62,699 nucleotides of DNA, from positions 1 to 62,699 of the forward strand of contig CAMDSH010000021.1 of NCBI GenBank assembly GCA_945907045.1. Reading direction: 5' to 3'. The position numbers and the translations under genes are program-made. Positions 1 through 8,620 of the stretch are shown here, piece by piece. The first letter of the stretch is position 1; each line of letters begins with the position of its first letter. This DNA is from Rhizobium sp. Q54. GTDB lineage: Bacteria > Pseudomonadota > Alphaproteobacteria > Rhizobiales > Xanthobacteraceae. The notes beneath the pieces are model-generated. The model was not told the origin of the DNA and searched no databases. It saw only the letters and a list, made by a program, of their open reading frames with translations.

Positions 1-162
1 CACCGCATTTCAAGTCTCCGCGCCGGCAGCATTTCGCGCCCCGCATTTTGCATTGCATCATAACGCAACCGGCGGCAACAGGCATAAGTGACGTGCGGCA
101 GCCGCCAAACAATTGTATTCTCCCTTCAAAGAATAAACGGCACAAAACCTTGGAGGGGACAC

Positions 163-1152
163 ATGAAGCTCACACGGCGTTCAATCGTTCTCGCCGCCAT
201 CACGACGCCGTTCGCGGCGCAATCCCTGACGGCACAAGCCCAGACCGCGCCGAAATGGCCGTCCGGAAACATCAAGATCGTCGTTCCCTTCCCGCCCGGC
301 GGCACCGTCGATCCGATCGCGCGCATGGTGCAGCCCGGCCTGCAACAAAAGCTCGGCGAAACCATCATCATCGAGAACCGCCCCGGCGCATCGGGCAGCG
401 TCGGCACCGGCGCAGTGGCGAAATCGCCGCCCGACGGCAATTCCTGGGTGTTCGTGTTCGACACGCACGCGGTCAATCCGTTCCTTCTGCCGAACATGCC
501 GTTCGACACCTTGAAGGATCTCGAACCGGTGCTGCTCATCGGCACCGCGCCGAACGTGCTGTGCGCGCATCCCTCGCGTCCCTACAAGACGCTCGCCGAC
601 GTCATCGCCGCCGCCAAAGCGAAGCCCGACAGCATCACCTATGCCTCGATTGGCGCTGGCAGCGTCGGACATCTCACCATGACGCTGCTGAGCAAACGCG
701 CGGGCGTGAAGCTCGTGCACGTTCCCTATCGCGGCGGCGGCCCGGCGATGAACGACGCCATCGCCGGCCATGTCGATCTCATCATCGGCAGCGCCGCGCT
801 GATTACGCCTCAGGTGAAGGCGGAAAAAATTCGCCCGCTGGTGCAAACGGGAAAGACCCGCGTTCCCGCGCTCGCCACCGTGCCGACCGCAATCGAGAGC
901 GGTTTCCGCGGCTTTGAGTCTTACGCCTGGTGGGGCGTGTTCGCGCCCGCCGGAACGCCCAAGCCCGTGATCGAACGCTTCTCGAAAGACCTCACCGCGA
1001 TCTTGCGCGAGCCGAACATCGCCAAGAACCTGAGCGAGAATTTGCAGATCACCATGCTGCTCGGCGGACCGGAGGAGGAGCGCAAATTCCTCGCCGCTCA
1101 GATGGCGCTGTGGGGACCGGTGGTGAAGGAGAACAACATCAAGGCGGAGTAG
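163..1152 (+). CDS. TctC/Bug-family periplasmic solute-binding protein
   Basis: Predicted 329-residue receptor of the tripartite tricarboxylate transporter (Bug) family, which captures small carboxylates in the periplasm. The N-terminus has an Arg pair (TRRSIVLA) and a hydrophobic stretch ending near AQAQT, so it is a Sec or Tat signal peptide. The mature part shows the Bug signature IKIVVPFPPGGTVDPIAR, then GASGSVGTGAVAKSPPDG and HVPYRGGGPAMND. The start at the ATG at 163 is chosen because GGAGGGG lies 5-11 bases upstream; an in-frame extension begins at 88. It converges on a second Bug gene. No TctA or TctB membrane partner is nearby, so the ligand cannot be named. Confidence 0.9.
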   Translation: MKLTRRSIVLAAITTPFAAQSLTAQAQTAPKWPSGNIKIVVPFPPGGTVDPIARMVQPGLQQKLGETIIIENRPGASGSVGTGAVAKSPPDGNSWVFVFDTHAVNPFLLPNMPFDTLKDLEPVLLIGTAPNVLCAHPSRPYKTLADVIAAAKAKPDSITYASIGAGSVGHLTMTLLSKRAGVKLVHVPYRGGGPAMNDAIAGHVDLIIGSAALITPQVKAEKIRPLVQTGKTRVPALATVPTAIESGFRGFESYAWWGVFAPAGTPKPVIERFSKDLTAILREPNIAKNLSENLQITMLLGGPEEERKFLAAQMALWGPVVKENNIKAE

Positions 1153-1159
1153 CGCGTCT

Positions 1160-1190
1160 CGTCATGTCCGGCCTTGTGCCGGCCATGACG
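1160..1190. repeat. Intergenic palindrome between convergent genes
   Basis: GTCATGTCCGGC and GCCGGCCATGAC flank a short loop, forming a near-perfect hairpin between two convergent Bug genes. The same core (CATGGCCGGG..CCCGGCCATG) recurs at 9176-9206, so this is a dispersed palindromic repeat. It may act as a bidirectional terminator or mRNA 3' stabiliser, although no clear T-tract follows. Confidence 0.65.
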
Positions 1191-1198
1191 CGAGAGCG

Positions 1199-2173
1199 TC
1201 AATTCTGCAGTTTCGCGCCCGCCTGCTCCACAGCCTTCGCCCAACGCGCAAGTTCGGACTCGGTGAGCTTGCGCAAATCCGCCGGCGTACCGTTGACCGG
1301 ATCGATGCCCTGCCCGAGCAGGCTCTTGCGCACTTCCGGCGAATTGATGATGCGCGAGATGGTGGCGTTGAGCTGGCTGACGATTTCTGGCGGCGTCTTC
1401 ACCGGCGCGTAGACGCCGAACCAGGCCGACACCTCGAAGTCCTTCACACCCGCTTCCGCCATCACCGGCACATCGGGAAGCGCGTCGATGCGCTTGGCGC
1501 TGGTGATCGCAAGCGCACGCAGTTTTCCCTCGGCGATGTGCGGGAGCAGCGGCAGGTAGTGATAGAACATGAATTGCACTTCGCCGCGCAGCAAATCGGT
1601 GATCGCCTGCGCGCCGCCGCGATAGGGAACGTGCGTCGCCTGCAAGCCCTCGCGCGCCGCGAACATCGCGCCGGAAAGATGGTTCGACGTGCCGTTGCCG
1701 GATGAGGCGTAATTGATCTTGCCCGGCCGCGCGCGGATGTATTCCACCAGCTCCTTCACGGTCTTTACCGGCAACGATGGATTCACAACCAGCACGTTCG
1801 GCGCGGTGCCGAACTGGATGACCGGCGCGAAATCGGCGAGCGGGTCGTAATTGATTTTCTGGTACACCGCCGGATTGATCGAATGCGTGCCGATGGTGCC
1901 GAGCAAAATGGTGTAACCGTCCGGCACCGCGCGCGCGACTGCCTCGGTGCCCACTGTCCCGCCCGCGCCGCCGCGGTTGTCCACCACCACGGTTTGGCCG
2001 GTCGCCTTCGACAACTCATCGACGAGGATGCGACCGACAAGATCGGTTGTGCTGCCTGCCGGGAACGGAACGACCAGACTGATCGGGCGCGAGGGATATT
2101 TCTGCGCGCTCGCAACGCCGGTGAGGCACATCAAAACGGCGGCGGCCAGCAGGCCTTTGGCGAAACGGTGCAT
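1199..2173 (-). CDS. TctC/Bug-family periplasmic solute-binding protein
   Basis: Predicted 324-residue Bug receptor with a Sec signal peptide (MHRFAKGLLAAAVLMCLTG, cut near ASAQ). The mature protein begins KYPSRPISLVVPFPAGSTTD and carries GGAGGTVGTEAVARAVPDG and THVPYRGGAQAITD, all family hallmarks. The start at 2173 has a strong AGAGGGGGG ribosome site; the longer in-frame reading to 2206 is unlikely. It lies 26 bases downstream of the amidohydrolase gene on the same strand, so the two are probably co-transcribed and the receptor may bring in a substrate or product of that enzyme. That link is inference. Confidence 0.9.
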   Translation of the reverse strand: MHRFAKGLLAAAVLMCLTGVASAQKYPSRPISLVVPFPAGSTTDLVGRILVDELSKATGQTVVVDNRGGAGGTVGTEAVARAVPDGYTILLGTIGTHSINPAVYQKINYDPLADFAPVIQFGTAPNVLVVNPSLPVKTVKELVEYIRARPGKINYASSGNGTSNHLSGAMFAAREGLQATHVPYRGGAQAITDLLRGEVQFMFYHYLPLLPHIAEGKLRALAITSAKRIDALPDVPVMAEAGVKDFEVSAWFGVYAPVKTPPEIVSQLNATISRIINSPEVRKSLLGQGIDPVNGTPADLRKLTESELARWAKAVEQAGAKLQN

Positions 2174-2199
2174 GCGAAATCCCCCCTCTGAGCTTTTTC

Positions 2200-3639
2200 T
2201 CACCACCAGTTGGCGCGCTTGCGTAACGCGGCGCTGGCGGCGGCGGCTTCCTGCGAAACCTGCCTGGCGTTCATGGCGACGAGCTTGCCGCCGCGCTTGA
2301 GAATGCGCCCATCCACCACCACCGTGTCAACATTGGATGGCTGCGCCGCGGTCACCAGCATGTGCGCGGGATCGCCGAATACGCCCATATTGACGTCGCC
2401 GGTCGAGACCATGATCAAATCGGCGCGTTTTCCCGCTTTGAGCGATCCGGTCTTGTCGGCAATGCCCATGGAGCGCGCGCCTTCGATGGTGCCCAGTTCC
2501 AGCACGCGGCGGGCGGAAAGCTTGAACTCACTTTCGCTCTTGCCGTTCTCGACGTTCTGAATCAGCTTCATGATGCCGAACATGTCGGCGTTGCCGGTCA
2601 GTTCCACCGTATCGACGGAGAGACCGATCGGCACGCCGGCGGCGATGTATTCGCTCACCTTCGGGAAACCAAAACCGATACGCAGTTCGCTGTACGGCGA
2701 CAGGCTCACCGACGCACCTGCTTTCGCCATCGCCTTGATCGCCTCGTCGCTGGCGAACCCAGCATGGATAAGCTGCATGTCCTTGGCGAGCAGATTGGCT
2801 TTCTCGATGGCGTCGATCTGCCCCGCCACCGCGCGCGAACCCGACGCATGCACGGTGATGGGCAGGCCGAGCCTGCGCCCGCCTTCCAGTTCAGCCTTCC
2901 AGACGTTTTCGGGAATGGCCGTAGCGGGATTGTTGCCGCCCTGTCCTCGCCACGCCATGCCGAGCGAAATCAAACCTTCGTTGGAATAATTCGCCCAGGC
3001 GTTTTTCATCCGCTCCAGATCGGCGAGGTTCATTACCTCGTTGTTCGGTTGCGCCTGCCGCGGCCCGTAGGAGAAGCGCGCGCGCAAACCGGATTCGCGC
3101 AGCGCCCGCAGGTCAGCTTCCGCGTATTCCGGCGAGCGGATGTTGTGGCACCACGAATGCACATGCGTGATGCCGGAATTGATCGCCTCGGCGGCGGCGA
3201 GCCGGGTGCCGTGATACATGTCGCTGGCTTCGTATTTCTGCCCCAGCATCGCGGTGGTGCGGAAATAGCCGAATTCCGGCTTCTCGCCCGACATCGAGCG
3301 CAGCAGCGTGTTCCACATATGCCAGTGCGTCTCGACAAGGCCCGGCAGCACGATGCTGCCCTTGCCGTCGATCGCCGCCGCGCCCGGCGCGTTGAGCTTT
3401 TGCCCGACGGCGACGATGACGCCGTCCTTCACATGCACGTCGGCGTCACGGATATCCCCGGCGGCGTCCATGGTCATGACGTAGGCGTTGCGGATAACGA
3501 AGTTGCCGCGCGCCGGCAATTTGGCCGAGCCGCGCGCTTGCGCGAAAGTTTCCGTGACGTTGAAACCGCCGGCGCCGAGCGCGCCGATTGCCGCTGCGCC
3601 GCTCAACAGATTGCGGCGGCTGATTTTGCCGTTGGTCAT
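2200..3639 (-). CDS. Tat-exported amidohydrolase (Atz/Trz-like, metal-dependent)
   Basis: 479-residue member of the amidohydrolase superfamily, which hydrolyses amide, amine or chloro groups on ring compounds using a TIM barrel with bound metal. It has a Tat-type leader (KISRRNLLSG, Arg pair at 8-9) followed by a hydrophobic stretch. The HxH metal motif is in VETHWHMWNT near residue 105, a further His in IHAGFASDEA, and the catalytic Asp probably in GLSVDTVELTGNADMF near residue 343. The start at 3639 has GGGGAGGCAG upstream. Export is unusual for this family, which is mostly cytoplasmic. The substrate is not predictable; it precedes a Bug receptor gene. Confidence 0.85.
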   Translation of the reverse strand: MTNGKISRRNLLSGAAAIGALGAGGFNVTETFAQARGSAKLPARGNFVIRNAYVMTMDAAGDIRDADVHVKDGVIVAVGQKLNAPGAAAIDGKGSIVLPGLVETHWHMWNTLLRSMSGEKPEFGYFRTTAMLGQKYEASDMYHGTRLAAAEAINSGITHVHSWCHNIRSPEYAEADLRALRESGLRARFSYGPRQAQPNNEVMNLADLERMKNAWANYSNEGLISLGMAWRGQGGNNPATAIPENVWKAELEGGRRLGLPITVHASGSRAVAGQIDAIEKANLLAKDMQLIHAGFASDEAIKAMAKAGASVSLSPYSELRIGFGFPKVSEYIAAGVPIGLSVDTVELTGNADMFGIMKLIQNVENGKSESEFKLSARRVLELGTIEGARSMGIADKTGSLKAGKRADLIMVSTGDVNMGVFGDPAHMLVTAAQPSNVDTVVVDGRILKRGGKLVAMNARQVSQEAAAASAALRKRANWW

Positions 3640-3808
3640 CGCTGCCTCCCCGGCCCTTGTTTTGCGGCTTGCCGGCCGTCTCAAGGGTGCGTTGAGATTA
3701 GCATATCGACGGGAGCGCGAACGGCGGAATAGCATTGGCTTCACGGTGTTGGGTGGGCAAAGTGGGCAATACATTCCGCGCCCACATCAATATCCAAGGG
3801 AGAATTTC

Positions 3809-4774
3809 ATGACCGGCCTCACGCGGCGAAACGTTCTGGCCGGCGCGGCACTCTCGATGAGTGCCGCAGCGCTGTCATCTGCGCGCGCCGCCGCGCCCGC
3901 CACTGGCGCGCAGGGCCCCGGCGTATACCGCACCAAAATCGGCAGCTACGAGTTGACCGCGCTTTACGACGGCACATGGTTTCGCAAGATCGACGAGAAA
4001 TTCGTGCGCAACGCCAGCGGCGCGCAGGTGAACAAAGCGCTCAGCGATGCATTCCTCGCGCCCGGTATCGTGCCGACTTCTTTCACAGCGATGCTGGTCA
4101 ACACCGGCTCAAAAGTCGTGCTGATCGACGCGGGAACTGGCGGACAGTTGGGTCCGGCGAGCGGCTCAATGCTCGCAAATCTCGCCGCCGCCGGAGTCGA
4201 TCCCAAAGCCATCGACGCCATCGTGATTTCGCATTTCCATCCCGACCACATCAGCGGCATCAAGACCAAAGACGGCGCGAAAGTATTTCCCAATGCCGAG
4301 ATTTCCGTTCCCGCGCAGGAATGGGCCTACTGGATGGACGACGGCAACATGAGCCGCGCACCCGACAGCTTACGGGGCACGTTCCTGAACGTACGGCGGA
4401 TTTTCGCCGACATCGCGAAAGAAGTTAAACAGTTCGAACCCGGCAAGGATGTCGCGCCCGGCATCGCATCGATCGCGGCATTCGGCCACACGCCGGGGCA
4501 TTCCGCGTTTTCAGTCGCGTCGGGAAATCAGTCGATGCTGGTGCTCAGCGACGTTACCAATCATCCGTGGCTGTTCGCGCGCCATCCGGACTGGCAGGGC
4601 GTCTTCGACATGGACGGCAACATGGCGGTCGCGGTACGCAAGCGCATGCTCGACCGCGCCGCCGCCGACAGGATGCTGGTGCAGGGTTATCACTTCCCGT
4701 TCCCGGCATCGGGCTACATCGTCAAAAGCGGAAAAGGCTACGAGATCGCGCCGGTGATGTGGCAGCCGCTGTGA
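3809..4774 (+). CDS. Tat-exported metallo-beta-lactamase-fold hydrolase
   Basis: 321-residue MBL-fold protein. The leader (MTGLTRRNVLAGAALSMS) has an Arg pair typical of Tat export, and the mature start is near AAAPATG. Metal ligands are visible in ISHFHPDHISGI (about residue 139-150), FGHTPGHSAF and LVLSDVTNH. This arrangement is that of the lactonase/quorum-quenching-like MBL proteins, but the substrate is unknown. The start at 3809 has AAGGGAGAA upstream. Its stop codon directly abuts the stop of the convergent gene at 4775. It is divergent from the exported amidohydrolase. Confidence 0.87.
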   Translation: MTGLTRRNVLAGAALSMSAAALSSARAAAPATGAQGPGVYRTKIGSYELTALYDGTWFRKIDEKFVRNASGAQVNKALSDAFLAPGIVPTSFTAMLVNTGSKVVLIDAGTGGQLGPASGSMLANLAAAGVDPKAIDAIVISHFHPDHISGIKTKDGAKVFPNAEISVPAQEWAYWMDDGNMSRAPDSLRGTFLNVRRIFADIAKEVKQFEPGKDVAPGIASIAAFGHTPGHSAFSVASGNQSMLVLSDVTNHPWLFARHPDWQGVFDMDGNMAVAVRKRMLDRAAADRMLVQGYHFPFPASGYIVKSGKGYEIAPVMWQPL

Positions 4775-5341
4775 TTACATCTTCGACAATTTGTCGACGT
4801 TGACCGCCCCGGCATAAGCCATCTTCGCATCCGGCGGACCGGAGCCCGTCACCATCACCAGAAACTTGTTGCTGATGACCATGTGGATGTCGCCTTCGGC
4901 GCTCTGCACCGCGCGCTGATTGCCGACGCGCACCAGCTTGCCCATCGCGCCCGCGATCTGCGGATTGGCCAGAATTGTCGCGAACTGCATGATCATCGCG
5001 GAGTCGCCGGTGATGGCCACCTCGACGTTGTCGCCCTTCTCGTTGCTGTAGACGCGCGTCGCGGACGAAGCGCCGAACATCGCCATGCCGACGGCGGCGG
5101 TCTGCGCCTTGTCGGCTTTCCAGCCGGGCAGCGGCGCGGGCAGCAGCACCGCAAAGCTCTCGGCGTTTTTCTGCCCGATCAGCTGCGAGGCAAGATCGAG
5201 CGACTGCTTGGCGTTGCCGAGATCGTTAGCCTCATAGGATTTGCGCGCCTGATCGATGGCGTCGAGCACATCGTCGGCGGCCAACGCGGGCGCCGCCATC
5301 GCGATGAACGCCGCACCGAGCAAGATTTTCAGAATATTCAT
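4775..5341 (-). CDS. Small secreted protein of unknown function
   Basis: 188 residues with a clear signal peptide (MNILKILLGAAFIAMAAPALA). The mature part starts with a helical, TPR-like stretch (DQARKSYEANDLGNAKQSLD), followed by an alpha/beta region containing LLPAPLPGWKADKAQT and VEVAITGDSAMIMQFATIL. I do not recognise a named family with certainty. It is probably periplasmic. It lies convergent with the MBL gene and downstream of, but separate from, the TonB receptor gene on the same strand (93 bases). Confidence 0.7.
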   Translation of the reverse strand: MNILKILLGAAFIAMAAPALAADDVLDAIDQARKSYEANDLGNAKQSLDLASQLIGQKNAESFAVLLPAPLPGWKADKAQTAAVGMAMFGASSATRVYSNEKGDNVEVAITGDSAMIMQFATILANPQIAGAMGKLVRVGNQRAVQSAEGDIHMVISNKFLVMVTGSGPPDAKMAYAGAVNVDKLSKM

Positions 5342-5434
5342 GGCCGCCCTCCGGAATCGAATTCCACAGGGAAACTATCTGATTCGATGCGGAGGCGCGC
5401 GGCTCGCCAAATCTCGCGAGCCGCGCTTGCTCCG

Positions 5435-7471
5435 TTAGTACGTCGCGCCGGCCCTCACCATGAAGACGCGTCCCGGCATCGGATAAGCGTTGTAGCGTCC
5501 GGCAGTCGATGCGCTCGCCACCGCATAGTCGAAATACGCGACATCGAAGATGTTCTGCACCGCGAACGACCAGAAGAACTTCTCGATCTCGCCGCCAAGA
5601 CGCATATCCACCAGCGTGTGCGCGCCGATCAACGGCTGAGTGTTCGGCTGGTCGTTGTCCATGCGGCGCGGGCCGACAAAGCGCGCGGTGACATCCGCCA
5701 CCATCCACTTCTGCCACACATCCCACGACACCCCTGTGCTTCCCGTCCAGCGCGACACCAGCGGCACGTCGTGGCCGGAGTTCGCGCCTTCGCGGAAGAC
5801 GGCGCGCGTGAAGGCAAGGCCGCCCTTGAGCCGCACACTGTCCGATACACGATAGGTCACGAGGTTCTCGAAACCGGTACGCCGCGTCGGATCCAGATTG
5901 ATGTTGGCGCCGATCGGCGGGAACGGGATGAACAAAATTTCGTCGGTGAGCAGCATCTCATAAATGCTCGATTGCAGATCGAATTTTCCGGCGTGAACAC
6001 GCACGCCGATTTCCTTGTCCTGCGAGGTTTGCGTCCGCAATTTGAAATCGACTGGAGAAGCGCTAACGCCAATTCGCTCATCGACCGTCGGCGTGCGGAA
6101 GCTTCGCGCGACACGGCCGAAAACCGCGAAGGCGTCGGAGAAGCGGTGCTCGATCCCGAGATGCGCCGCGTATTTCGACTCCTTAAGATCGAGCGGAGAT
6201 GCCTGCGAGTCAAAAGGGTCCGCTCCCGGCGCGTTCGCATCGAAGCGGTCTTTTGCCGACACCTTGTTGGACTGGATGCGCGCGCCCCACGAGACATCCG
6301 TGCTCGGCACGATGCCGAGGGTTTGCTGCAAATAGAGGCCGATGGATTGCTGCGTCAGGTCGTAGCGGTGGTAAGACGCCTCACTCAACTGCCTGCTGCG
6401 GTCCGATTGCAGGGACGCGTCGTAGAAATCGAGACCGGCGATAACCTTGGACGGCAAACCGAACAGGCTGCGCTGACTGATGAAACGCGGCGTGAACGAA
6501 GCCGTCGACAGCGTCCGCTTGTCGGATGAATCGGATCCCGACAGCGACGAAAATGCGCGCTGTCTTTTTTCCCGATAGCTCCCGTCGACGATCACTTCGA
6601 AATCCGGCGTCACCATGCGGGTGAACCCCATCGTGGTGTTGATCCCCCGCTTCTCGGCAAATGCGTCCGGAGTGGTGGCGCCGGTGCGGTCGGTGGCGAC
6701 GAGGCTCGACGTCACCGTGACAAGACGCGCGCCCGGCAATCCGATGTGCTGATCGTCGGCCGCGATATTGAAATAGGCACTGCCCTGATCTGCGGTGTAG
6801 CGCAGATCGCCGGTCCCATTGATCTGCCGCAGCGCATTGTTCACGCGATAACCGTCCGAATTGACGCTGTTGGTGAAGAACGACGCAGCATAGGGCCCGC
6901 TCGATTTATTCGCCGAGACCGCGACTTCGCGCTGCATGAACGTGCCGAAGCCGCCCTCGATCCTGGCGGACGGCGGCTTGGCGACGCCGGTCTTGGTGAT
7001 GATGTTGATGACGCCGCCGACGGCGCCATCGCCATACAAAACCGCGCCGCTGTTGCCGCGCGTGATTTCGATGCGCTCGATGCTGTCGCGCGGGATGGCG
7101 GAAAAATCGACGCCCGCCAGATCGATATCCGTGAGACGGCGCCCGTTAAGCAGCACCAGCGTGTTGGACGCCGCCGTGGCGCCGAAGCCGCGCATATCGA
7201 CGATCGTGCCGGCGCCGTTGACGCCGCCATAGATGCTCCAGGTTTGGATTCCCGGCTCGCGCGCCAGCAAACTCTGCAGCGATTCACCGGGCGATCGCGC
7301 AATGTCCTCGGCGGTGATGACGGTGGTGGATGCGCCGGTGATGCCGCCGCCAAGACGGCTCGACGTGACGTTGATCTGCGGCAGTACGGTTTGCTGCGCG
7401 CTTGCCGAAACCGCAAACAAGCAGGCGAGCGCCAGCGCGACGCTCAAGATTCTTGTGAAAGTCGTCCCCAT
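5435..7471 (-). CDS. btuB: TonB-dependent outer-membrane receptor, probably for cobalamin
   Basis: 678-residue TonB-dependent receptor with a signal peptide ending SASAQ and an N-terminal plug domain. Plug motifs include STTVITAEDIARSPGESL, VDMRGFGATAASNTLVLLNG, and ERIEITRGNSGAVLYGDGA followed by GGVINIITKTG. The remainder is beta-barrel sequence ending in an aromatic C-terminus (VRAGATY), typical of BAM substrates. The start at 7471 is chosen because signal-peptide features begin there. Substrate assignment to vitamin B12 or a related corrinoid rests on the cobalamin riboswitch in its leader at 7695-7874. No BtuFCD genes are in the window, so the symbol is tentative. Confidence 0.85.
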   Translation of the reverse strand: MGTTFTRILSVALALACLFAVSASAQQTVLPQINVTSSRLGGGITGASTTVITAEDIARSPGESLQSLLAREPGIQTWSIYGGVNGAGTIVDMRGFGATAASNTLVLLNGRRLTDIDLAGVDFSAIPRDSIERIEITRGNSGAVLYGDGAVGGVINIITKTGVAKPPSARIEGGFGTFMQREVAVSANKSSGPYAASFFTNSVNSDGYRVNNALRQINGTGDLRYTADQGSAYFNIAADDQHIGLPGARLVTVTSSLVATDRTGATTPDAFAEKRGINTTMGFTRMVTPDFEVIVDGSYREKRQRAFSSLSGSDSSDKRTLSTASFTPRFISQRSLFGLPSKVIAGLDFYDASLQSDRSRQLSEASYHRYDLTQQSIGLYLQQTLGIVPSTDVSWGARIQSNKVSAKDRFDANAPGADPFDSQASPLDLKESKYAAHLGIEHRFSDAFAVFGRVARSFRTPTVDERIGVSASPVDFKLRTQTSQDKEIGVRVHAGKFDLQSSIYEMLLTDEILFIPFPPIGANINLDPTRRTGFENLVTYRVSDSVRLKGGLAFTRAVFREGANSGHDVPLVSRWTGSTGVSWDVWQKWMVADVTARFVGPRRMDNDQPNTQPLIGAHTLVDMRLGGEIEKFFWSFAVQNIFDVAYFDYAVASASTAGRYNAYPMPGRVFMVRAGATY

Positions 7472-7694
7472 AACACGTGTTCCTTCGTTTACGCCCGCAA
7501 GGCATGCGGGCGCATTGGGTGAATCAAACCCGACGCGAAGGACACGCGAACGCTCAACGCCCATTTTTGGGCGCGGTACGCCTACGTTTTTGAAAGTCGT
7601 GGGAGAAGATCTCTCACGGCCTTCGCACCGGTATCGACGTCACCGCTGCGAAAGCGCGCTCCGTATGGACCTCCCGTCCACCGGTTGGGTGACT

Positions 7695-7874
7695 GTGCTG
7701 GCAGGTCTCCTGGCTCGCGGGTCTTTGCTTTGCGTCCCAGCCTTCCCGGTTTCCCAGTGGCCAAGTTCGGAACGCTCGCTCGCCGCTTACAGTTGCGGGG
7801 GCAGCCACGGCTTGCTGCAACTTGCAACAGCCCGTGTTCCCTCTTTCCTCCCCGGTTGCCCGGGGAACCAGCAC
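7695..7874 (-). promoter_or_regulatory. Cobalamin (AdoCbl) riboswitch
   Basis: Read on the minus strand this is a near-consensus B12 riboswitch. A perfect 7-bp P1 stem (GTGCTGG at 7868-7874 with CCAGCAC at 7695-7701) encloses the core boxes: GCCACTGGGAAACCGGGAAGG, the B12 box GCCCCCGCAACTGTAAGCGG at 7784-7803, and AGCCAGGAGACCTGCC at 7700-7715. It sits about 220 bases upstream of the start of the TonB receptor gene, where binding of B12 would repress expression. The region between aptamer and start codon is long enough for an expression platform. Confidence 0.95.
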
Positions 7875-7947
7875 GGTAAAATGTTCCCTCTCCTGCGCCG
7901 CGAAGTCAAGCGCACCATCGGCGCAAAGCCGACGCGCAAAAGTGAAA

Positions 7948-7987
7948 TGAAAAGAGGCCGGTCGCATTTGACTGCGGCCGGCCTCCC
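7948..7987 (-). terminator. Rho-independent terminator of the 98-aa secreted-protein gene
   Basis: The arms GAGGCCGGTCGC (7954-7965) and GCGGCCGGCCTC (7974-7985) pair with one wobble. On the minus strand the stem is followed by CTTTTCATTTC, a weak T-tract. It lies about 35 bases after the stop of the gene at 8020-8316. Confidence 0.7.
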
Positions 7988-8019
7988 AACGCCAACGCTA
8001 CTTGAACGCGACGCGGACG

Positions 8020-8316
8020 TTAGTTGACGCGCACGTGCTTGTCGGCAGCGCGCTTGCTGATGTGGATCTTCTTCGCCTTCTTGACGTGCTTCTCCTTCTT
8101 GACCTTCTTCGTGGAGGTCGCGTTGGACTTCACGTCGGCTTTGGTATCGGCCTTGACGCTGGCTTTCGCCTTCACGTCCGTGGTGGCCGGCGCGGCTTTC
8201 GCCGGCTGGCTGGTGGCGGGCGCCGGGGTGCTGGCGCCGACATTCGCAGTTTGCGCGAACGCCGGGCCGGCGATCAGAGACACCGCCACGAGGCCGGCTG
8301 CGAGTTTCGTAAACAT
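8020..8316 (-). CDS. Small secreted Lys/Ala-rich basic protein
   Basis: 98 residues: a signal peptide (MFTKLAAGLVAVSLIAGPAFA), then an Ala/Pro/Thr linker, then a strongly basic tail rich in KADTKADVKSN and KKVKKEKHVKKAKKIHISK repeats. Composition resembles histone H1-like tails, but export points to the periplasm or envelope. Ribosome site AAAGGA lies upstream of 8316. Function unknown; similar short Lys-rich exported proteins are common in Hyphomicrobiales. A terminator follows. Confidence 0.75.
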   Translation of the reverse strand: MFTKLAAGLVAVSLIAGPAFAQTANVGASTPAPATSQPAKAAPATTDVKAKASVKADTKADVKSNATSTKKVKKEKHVKKAKKIHISKRAADKHVRVN

Positions 8317-8620
8317 AGTCGTAGTCCTTTCACTGGGCTCGCCGAGAGCCCTCTTTTGAATCGGCTGGCCGGAAAGCGTCCGGCTGTGCGGCTAATATGC
8401 GCGCACCGCAATGAACTCGTTCTGAAGTGCATTGTTATCTCGCATTCAAAGTGCGGACCGCGCGGTGTTTGAAACGCGGCGGCATCGTGGCGCGGGTTAA
8501 CTGGACGTAATATTCGAGGCAGTCACGAGAATGTGCGGAATGAAGCCCGGCGGGCGGTGTTCTTAATAGCGAAGTCCTGTATCATTCCATTGCGCCGTTC
8601 CAACCGAAACAGGCCCCGCC
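8317..8620. other. Divergent intergenic region, no gene seen
   Basis: About 300 bases between two divergently transcribed secreted-protein genes. No convincing reading frame, repeat or structured RNA was found; it presumably carries both promoters. Confidence 0.5.

Noticed and set aside
2362..3732. 456-residue plus-strand frame opposite the amidohydrolase
   Set aside because: It is the antisense shadow of a well-supported gene; composition is His/Arg-rich with no motif or ribosome site.
4883..6529. 548-residue plus-strand frame opposite the TonB receptor
   Set aside because: Arg/Ala/His-rich antisense frame in GC-rich DNA; the minus strand has a clear receptor.
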